From assembly GCA_021827255.1 (NCBI GenBank), contig JAKAWO010000076.1, positions 1 through 10,946 of the forward strand: a stretch of DNA of 10,946 nucleotides. Direction: 5' to 3'. Within the stretch, counting starts at the first letter, position 1. Each line of letters begins with the position of its first letter. Made by a program: the position numbers and the translations under genes. This stretch comes from Acidobacteriota bacterium. Its GTDB lineage: Bacteria; Acidobacteriota; Terriglobia; UBA7540. Positions 6,577 to 10,946 of the stretch are shown here, in pieces. The notes under the pieces were generated by a model. That model ran no database searches, was not told the origin of the DNA, and was given only the letters and a program-made list of their open reading frames with translations.

Positions 6577-8967
6577 TCAAAACAACCTTTCGTGCGATGT
6601 AAAGTTTCCAAACGTGCCGATGTTCGCAAAAGAAATCGCCCCCCGAAATTCATTCTCGCGCCGCAGCGGGCCTAAATCAAACCGCTGATACTCAAAGGCA
6701 ATGCTGAAGCACCCGAAGTTATAACTCGCTTGGCTCACCACCTGGTCCGCCAGGTGCTGCGCGAAGTTGTAGTCTATCCCAAACGCGCCGCTCAGGCCCT
6801 TTCGATCCCTCTTGCCATAGGTCGCCAAGGCGCGCAGCATGTTGAACGAAGGCAGCTTGGACAGAGGCGTGGGGCTCGTCTGCGCCACCAGAGCCGGCAA
6901 AGAGGCCGTGTGGTTGATAAAAAAGTCCGTCAATCGCAGGCCCAGCAGCCCGCGGTGAAGGTCGGAGGTGATTCCAGCGTTGAGCACTCCACCCCCGCTC
7001 GGGTCGAAGTCAGCGCGCAATTCAGCGTCGTAATTCGCCGATGGCGCAACCTTCAGCACCGAGACCAGCGGAGAGAGGTGGCGGCCGTTCGGCAATCCAA
7101 ATGCAAAGCCCGTCAAAGCGAGCGTCGGCTGAATGGCCTCAACCGTCCCCGACGGCAGCGCCCCCCCAAACGTTGGATCGAAATAATAGATTTGCTCCAG
7201 CCTCCAGGAGATTAGGTCTCGAGCCTGCAGAGCGCCGGGAGATCCCTCCGGAACGTCTTTGCGGACCAGGATCGAATTGGTCAGCGAATAGTCAATCTCA
7301 TTCGTTTCCGTCAGCACGTCCAAAGCATCAAAGCGAACGATGTCGGAGATGTCTTGCGGGTCGCTGGCGCGGACCACCCGGTAGCGAATGTCGGGCTGGA
7401 TGACGTGCTTGAAGCGATAGCCAAAGTGGGGCGTCGAGAACACCTTCTCGAGGGACGGCGGTCGCAGGTCCAGCGAAATTTCCCCCAGCAGTCGGTTCAC
7501 GGGGCCCTGGCCGGGCTTGAGGCTGGTGCCGTAATGGGTGAAGCGCGCGCTGATCTTCGGTGTCAGGTGAAATCCTCCGAAGGACTTCACTCGCATCGTC
7601 AGTTGAGGATGGAAATCCAGCCGGTCGGAAAAATCGGGCGTGCGGAAGCCCAACTCATCCCGCGAGACGCCATCCGCCGAGGTCGAGAAGGAAAAGTAGA
7701 AAGGAGAGTGCTTGATCCGCTGGTCAATCCCGGAAAATGAAAGTGCGGGCCACTGATTGATAACCACCGAGTTGGTGGGAGTCTGGACGCTCAGGAAGTT
7801 TTGGTACCGCGACGCGCTCATGTTGATGCTGTACGCGCCAAAGTTCTTGGTCGCGAAAGCGTCTTGGCGCGCCTCCGAGCTCACCGCTTCCGCAAAGTTG
7901 GGAGAAAAGGTCAGACGGAAGGCTAGCGAATTCACGTAGTCCACGTCCACGACACCCCGAAAGCCGCGCCACAAGTTTTCATCCTCGCCGGTGGCTTGGA
8001 GGCTGTTGCCGGGGGCGCGGTTCTGCCGCAGCGGACCGCTCCCCCGGTCATTCACGCCAAAATAGTTCACCCTCAAGCGGCTGTTCTGGGTGGGGCGGGC
8101 GCGAAATCGCGCCATCCGCGCCAGGCCGCGCAGGCTGTAATTCTCCAGGCCGAGGGTCAGGTCCGCGCTCGGATTGATCGCCCAGAAAAAAGAGTCGCCC
8201 AAAATCACGCCCTTCTGCGAGGAGTTGCCAACCGTCGGCAGAAGAAATCCGCTTCGCCGCGGCTCGCGCTGGATGGAAGTGACCATCACCGGCAAATAGA
8301 GCGCCGGCATCCGCAGGAAATGGATCACAGCGTCGTGCGTGACCACCTTGTCATTCACCACGATGTGCGCCTTCCGCGCCGTGATCGTCCAACCCGTGGC
8401 GGGATGATTGCAGGTAGTCACCTGGCCGTGATCCAGGATGTAATTGGATTCGTTCAAACGCTGCACCTTCTTCGCGCGGAGGTAAAACGGGCTGGAGGTC
8501 TGGAGGACCCCCACTCGTGGGCGAATCCGCGGGTGGACGTAGCCGCTGGCGTGGAAAAACCAGCCACGCCCCGTCACCACGTTATACCGCGCCTCCTGTG
8601 CTTCCAAGTGGGCCTCGGGCGAAATGAAAGTCACATGGCCGGTGGCTGTGACTTCCCCGGTCGTCGAATCGTAGGTGGCCTGGTCGGCGGTGACCTTCAT
8701 CCCCTCATAGCGCACCTCGACGTGCCCTCGCAAATCGTACGCGCCCTTCTGAATACTTTCGGAAACCGCGCTGATTTCGAGAAGCGGCGCCTTGGAGCCG
8801 GGGCGGCGGGAGGCTTTCTTGCTTGCCGCCGCGCCCGAAGACGCCAGCAGCGCCGCTACTGTCGCCGCAAGCCATCGCCGCCGACCTGTCGCACACTGGA
8901 GAGCCAAACTCGATCCGCGCATCGGAGAGAGCAGAAGCGCCATTTTAACCGAAACCCCTTTAGCCAT
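6577..8967 (-). CDS. lptD: LPS-assembly outer membrane protein LptD
   Basis: 796 residues. LptD, with the lipoprotein LptE, is the outer-membrane end of the LPS transport bridge and inserts LPS into the outer leaflet. An N-terminal signal sequence (basic GRRRW, then LAATVAALLASSGAAAS, about 28-49) precedes the OstA/LptA-like beta-jellyroll (about 60-215, with repeats such as YDLRGHVEVRYEGMKVTAD and YDSTTGEVTATGHV). The rest is the large beta-barrel, ending in ...HERLF; a C-terminal Phe is the normal signal for barrel insertion. Only two cysteines remain in the mature chain, Cys186 (TTCNHP) and Cys753 (NFGCFSIAF), placed like one jellyroll-barrel disulfide pair of E. coli LptD. Start: ATG at 8967 has no ribosome site; ATG at 8943 (codon 9) has AAGGGG about 12 bases upstream and gives a more usual signal peptide, so it may be the true start. 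First gene of the minus-strand cluster and divergent from the RDD gene, only 25 bases away. Confidence 0.94.
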   Translation of the reverse strand: MAKGVSVKMALLLSPMRGSSLALQCATGRRRWLAATVAALLASSGAAASKKASRRPGSKAPLLEISAVSESIQKGAYDLRGHVEVRYEGMKVTADQATYDSTTGEVTATGHVTFISPEAHLEAQEARYNVVTGRGWFFHASGYVHPRIRPRVGVLQTSSPFYLRAKKVQRLNESNYILDHGQVTTCNHPATGWTITARKAHIVVNDKVVTHDAVIHFLRMPALYLPVMVTSIQREPRRSGFLLPTVGNSSQKGVILGDSFFWAINPSADLTLGLENYSLRGLARMARFRARPTQNSRLRVNYFGVNDRGSGPLRQNRAPGNSLQATGEDENLWRGFRGVVDVDYVNSLAFRLTFSPNFAEAVSSEARQDAFATKNFGAYSINMSASRYQNFLSVQTPTNSVVINQWPALSFSGIDQRIKHSPFYFSFSTSADGVSRDELGFRTPDFSDRLDFHPQLTMRVKSFGGFHLTPKISARFTHYGTSLKPGQGPVNRLLGEISLDLRPPSLEKVFSTPHFGYRFKHVIQPDIRYRVVRASDPQDISDIVRFDALDVLTETNEIDYSLTNSILVRKDVPEGSPGALQARDLISWRLEQIYYFDPTFGGALPSGTVEAIQPTLALTGFAFGLPNGRHLSPLVSVLKVAPSANYDAELRADFDPSGGGVLNAGITSDLHRGLLGLRLTDFFINHTASLPALVAQTSPTPLSKLPSFNMLRALATYGKRDRKGLSGAFGIDYNFAQHLADQVVSQASYNFGCFSIAFEYQRFDLGPLRRENEFRGAISFANIGTFGNFTSHERLF

Positions 8968-8992
8968 GCGGAGGATTCTGCTAGGATGAGAT

Positions 8993-10066
8993 GTGATTTC
9001 TGGGTCGTTCGACGAGGGCGAGAAATCCGCGGTGACATGCCCAAAGTGCGGTTTCGTCAGCTTTTCCGGACTTCCTGAGTGTAAGAAGTGCGGTTACCGC
9101 TTTGTCCCGAAGGCGTTGCCGTCGGCCGTTGTCAGGCCGGGGCTCGAGCCCACCAGACAGCCTACTCCACCCGCAGCGCCAACCAGCCAGGCCGGTGAAC
9201 CAGCCGACTCGCAGCCCAGTCCGCCCCCAATGATGGACTGGCAGCAAGAGGTTTCCGACCGAATGGTCGGCTATCGCCGCCGTCAGGCGCGATTGCACGG
9301 TCAGGCTCAGCCCAGCCAGAACCTCGATTTCGACTTTGAGACGCGTCAGCCGCCCCCAGGCCAACCCAACGCCAACATTTTGGAATTTCCGACCTCCGGC
9401 TTCTCTGCTCCGCCTCTGCCGCCCATCCATCCGGATGCGGATGAAGAAGGGATCTCTCTCGGGGGGCCTACCTCCGAGCGGGACAGCGTCGAAGACTTCG
9501 TACAACCTGCCGACGAGTTAGATCAGCAAGGGCGACCGGAGGCTCGGCCGCTCGAAATCATCCTGGAAGCTCCGCCCTCGGCGCCCGGGCGACAGCCTCT
9601 GCCCGCCAGCCTGGAAGGTCCGCTGGCCGTCGCGGGGCTCGGCAAGCGGTTCGTTGCGGGGATCTTCGACGCTCTCGTGCTCTTAGCCGCGATGGGTCTG
9701 TTTACCCTGATTTTCTGGCGCGCCGGCGGCCAATTTTCCAAGACCCCTCTCGACTTGGCGGTGGGCGGATTCATCGTCGGGTTTTTCATCTTTTTTTATT
9801 TCTCCACTTTCACGATTTTCACCGCCGCCACGCCCGGCCTCGCTGCGATGGGGCTGGAGGTCCGGGCGGACAACGGCGGACAACCGAACCTTCGCGATTC
9901 CCTTTGGCGCGGCGTGGGGTACCTCGTCTCCCTCTCGCCCTTGATGCTCGGCTTCGTCTGGGCGCTCGTGGATACCGACAGCCTTACCTGGCACGACCGT
10001 ATGTCCGGAACCTTTGTCGCCGCCGCCGAAGCCAGCCACGCGCCGGTTCCTGCACACGAGCTTTGA
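8993..10066 (+). CDS. Zinc-ribbon and RDD-domain membrane protein
   Basis: 357 residues. An N-terminal zinc ribbon has Cys16, Cys19, Cys30 and Cys33 (CPKCGFVSFSGLPECKKCG). A long Pro/Gln/Glu-rich, probably disordered linker (about 40-210) contains a basic helix (DRMVGYRRRQARLHGQ) and the short motif NILEFP. The C-terminal RDD domain (about 215-345) has Arg219 and Asp226 (GKRFVAGIFDALVL) and Asp335 (WHDRMSGT), the residues that name the family, plus three membrane segments (about 222-242, 256-278, 307-326). RDD proteins are poorly understood; some act in ion or solute transport. GTG at 8993 has AGGA (8983-8986) at six bases. A GTG at 9032 (codon 14, two codons before the first CPKC cysteine) would give a start directly at the zinc ribbon and is a fair alternative. 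Divergent from lptD; no partner gene tells its function. Confidence 0.88.
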   Translation: MISGSFDEGEKSAVTCPKCGFVSFSGLPECKKCGYRFVPKALPSAVVRPGLEPTRQPTPPAAPTSQAGEPADSQPSPPPMMDWQQEVSDRMVGYRRRQARLHGQAQPSQNLDFDFETRQPPPGQPNANILEFPTSGFSAPPLPPIHPDADEEGISLGGPTSERDSVEDFVQPADELDQQGRPEARPLEIILEAPPSAPGRQPLPASLEGPLAVAGLGKRFVAGIFDALVLLAAMGLFTLIFWRAGGQFSKTPLDLAVGGFIVGFFIFFYFSTFTIFTAATPGLAAMGLEVRADNGGQPNLRDSLWRGVGYLVSLSPLMLGFVWALVDTDSLTWHDRMSGTFVAAAEASHAPVPAHEL

Positions 10067-10120
10067 GACCTGAAGCTCTGGTTCGCTCATCGGCGATCCG
10101 GAGAGGAACAAGCCAACTTC

Positions 10121-10125
10121 GGAGG
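10121..10125 (+). promoter_or_regulatory. Shine-Dalgarno sequence of the 55-aa gene
   Basis: GGAGG six bases before the ATG at 10132. It is the main evidence that this short frame is a real gene. Confidence 0.65.
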
Positions 10126-10131
10126 CCTTGA

Positions 10132-10299
10132 ATGGGTAAAGGCCGTTTTCTCAACCAGAAACTTGGCAAGCGCATGAGCCGCAAAGCGAGCCTCGATAAG
10201 GCCCGGCTCGAAAGCCGTCACCTCCAGAACCCTCCTAGCCCACCGCCGCATCGCCTTCCCAAGAGAGCCATTTCGCGCGGGCGGCTGCCGTTGCCGTAG
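10132..10299 (+). CDS. Small, very basic hypothetical protein (55 aa)
   Basis: ATG at 10132 to TAG at 10297-10299, with a perfect GGAGG at six bases. I do not recognise the product. The first half (MGKGRFLNQKLGKRMSRKAS) is rich in Lys and Arg and could form an amphipathic helix to about residue 32. The second half is Pro-rich and ends RGRLPLP. By count it has 14 Arg+Lys against one Asp and one Glu, plus three His, so it should bind nucleic acid or another acidic partner; no Cys and no membrane segment. It follows the RDD gene by 65 bases on the same strand and may share its transcript. There is no competing gene on the other strand. It could be a ribosome-, RNA- or nucleoid-associated peptide, but that is inference from charge only. 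Confidence 0.6.
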   Translation: MGKGRFLNQKLGKRMSRKASLDKARLESRHLQNPPSPPPHRLPKRAISRGRLPLP

Positions 10300-10532
10300 G
10301 AACCGAATGCACTCTGACCTTGTGATCTCATGAGGGCTCTTAAGCCGGTGTCCAGAGGGTCGTCCCGTCCCGTGAAATATATTAGCTATAGTTATCTACA
10401 TCAAATAAACTATTGTAAACTTCAGCTCTGGAAATTGCTTCCGGCGCAGTGCCGGAGCTGGAATGGGTCCGGTGAGGCGACTCAGGGTGACCGCTGCGGT
10501 GCCTTTCCGGGAATCCCTCGGGAGGATGACGA
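10300..10532 (+). promoter_or_regulatory. Leader region of the porin gene: AT-rich island and stem-loop
   Basis: 233 bases without a convincing gene. Bases 10374-10422 hold only 10 G or C in 49, in a window that is otherwise GC-rich, and contain an inverted repeat ATAGTT (10388-10393) / AACTAT (10408-10413). Several -10-like hexamers fit (TAAACT 10406-10411, TATTGT 10411-10416) but no -35 stands out. The rest, up to the Shine-Dalgarno at 10521, is GC-rich again. The most likely role is promoter and operator plus 5' leader of the downstream porin. Confidence 0.45.
10421..10462 (+). other. Long stem-loop in the porin leader
   Basis: CAGCTCTGG (10423-10431) pairs with CCGGAGCTG (10452-10460) with one G-U pair, extended by U-G and U-A outside, giving an 11-bp stem with a 20-base loop. 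An alternative inner hairpin is CCGGC-GCAGT-GCCGG (10441-10455). If transcription starts inside the AT-rich island the stem would sit at or near the 5' end of the mRNA. I could not match it to a known riboswitch. Confidence 0.4.
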
Positions 10533-10946
10533 TTGGGGAAAACGACTCTCTACGGGCTTCTGGTCGCGCTCCTGATTTCCCATTCAACCTGGGCTCAGAG
10601 CTCTCCGCCAGCGAAGGCCCCCAAGCGACACAGGTGCGATCTCCACTTCCAATCCACGCTCATTGGCCAGGGCGACCTGCCTTTTTCAGCCAAGTATTCC
10701 GGCGCCAACAGCCTGGATCCCCACGGCGAAGTCGAGGACACTTTTTCTTTCGACGTTACGACCGGCATCCAACTCTGGCACGGCGCAGAGTTTTTCACGG
10801 ATGTCTTGATGTGGCAGGGCTTTGGCCTGAGCAAGACCACCGGCGTTGCCGCCTTCCCCAACGGCGAAGCCCTCCGCGTCGGCAAGACCTATCCCGACGC
10901 AGCCATCGCGCGCGCTTATCTTCAGGAAACGCTCCCGCTCGGCCAC
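10533..10946 (+). CDS. OprB-like carbohydrate-selective porin, N-terminal part
   Basis: Partial: 138 codons, cut by the right edge. The start is TTG at 10533, supported by GGAGG (10521-10525) seven bases upstream and by a clean signal peptide (MGKTTLYGLLVALLISHSTWAQ, cleavage after Ala-Gln or nearby). The mature part shows the pattern of OprB-family porins: FQSTLIGQGDLPF, YSGANSLDPHGE, then a beta-strand with FDVTTGIQLWHGAEFFTDV, and GFGLSKTTGVAAFPNGEALRVG. OprB porins are outer-membrane beta-barrels that let sugars diffuse into the periplasm. An ATG at 10526 is in another frame and gives no meaningful protein. The leader with its AT-rich island suggests its own regulated promoter. Substrate cannot be predicted. 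Confidence 0.85.
   Translation, partial: MGKTTLYGLLVALLISHSTWAQSSPPAKAPKRHRCDLHFQSTLIGQGDLPFSAKYSGANSLDPHGEVEDTFSFDVTTGIQLWHGAEFFTDVLMWQGFGLSKTTGVAAFPNGEALRVGKTYPDAAIARAYLQETLPLGH

Noticed and set aside
7996..9078. Plus-strand frame of 360 codons antisense to lptD, running into the RDD gene
   Set aside because: Shadow of lptD; low-complexity basic composition and no family features.
10421..10520. Known riboswitch (cobalamin, TPP, SAM, c-di-GMP)
   Set aside because: Compared by eye with the conserved boxes of these classes; none is present in the right order.
10330..10575. Plus-strand frame of 81 codons over the porin leader
   Set aside because: No ribosome site, overlaps the porin start in another frame, and crosses the AT-rich promoter-like island.

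Overview
The window is a GC-rich chromosomal stretch from a Gram-negative, diderm bacterium. It carries an LPS-export porin (LptD), an OprB-type carbohydrate porin, cytochrome bd oxidase genes and an SOS repressor. Several details resemble Acidobacteriota as I remember them: the LexA sequence, a zinc-ribbon/RDD protein with an 'NILEFP' linker motif, and the OprB-like porin start. That assignment is from memory of family sequences, not from a search, and I hold it with moderate confidence.

Layout. Bases 1-1903 (minus strand) hold cydA followed by the first 179 codons of cydB, the two core subunits of cytochrome bd quinol oxidase; cydB runs off the left edge. A 351-base intergenic region separates this operon from the divergent lexA gene (2255-2947, plus), with a good promoter and a candidate operator for lexA. 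Directly behind lexA lies a headless gene fragment (about 3045-3608, plus): the conserved C-terminal domain and coiled coil of a large repeat-rich surface or fibre-like protein, with no start codon and no N-terminal part. Converging on it from the right is a minus-strand cluster lptD - hemB - dacB (8967 down to 3803). These encode LPS assembly in the outer membrane, the second step of tetrapyrrole synthesis, and a periplasmic S13-family D-Ala-D-Ala peptidase. hemB and dacB overlap by 7 bases.

The right part runs on the plus strand. It has a zinc-ribbon RDD membrane protein (8993-10066) divergent from lptD, then a 55-residue very basic small protein with a perfect Shine-Dalgarno sequence (10132-10299). 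A 233-base non-coding stretch follows, containing a sharply AT-rich island and a long stem-loop. Last comes the first 138 codons of an OprB-like carbohydrate porin starting at TTG (10533-10946, cut by the right edge).

Working together: most genes are housekeeping functions of the cell envelope (lptD, dacB, OprB porin) and of respiration and heme supply. Cytochrome bd needs three hemes and HemB feeds their synthesis, but the two loci are separate here. I see no CRISPR array, transposase, tRNA, rRNA or defence cassette, and no convincing new multi-gene system. The items most worth a second look are the uncharacterised 55-aa basic protein, the AT-rich/stem-loop leader of the porin, the direct repeat inside the lexA promoter, and the truncated fibre-like gene behind lexA.
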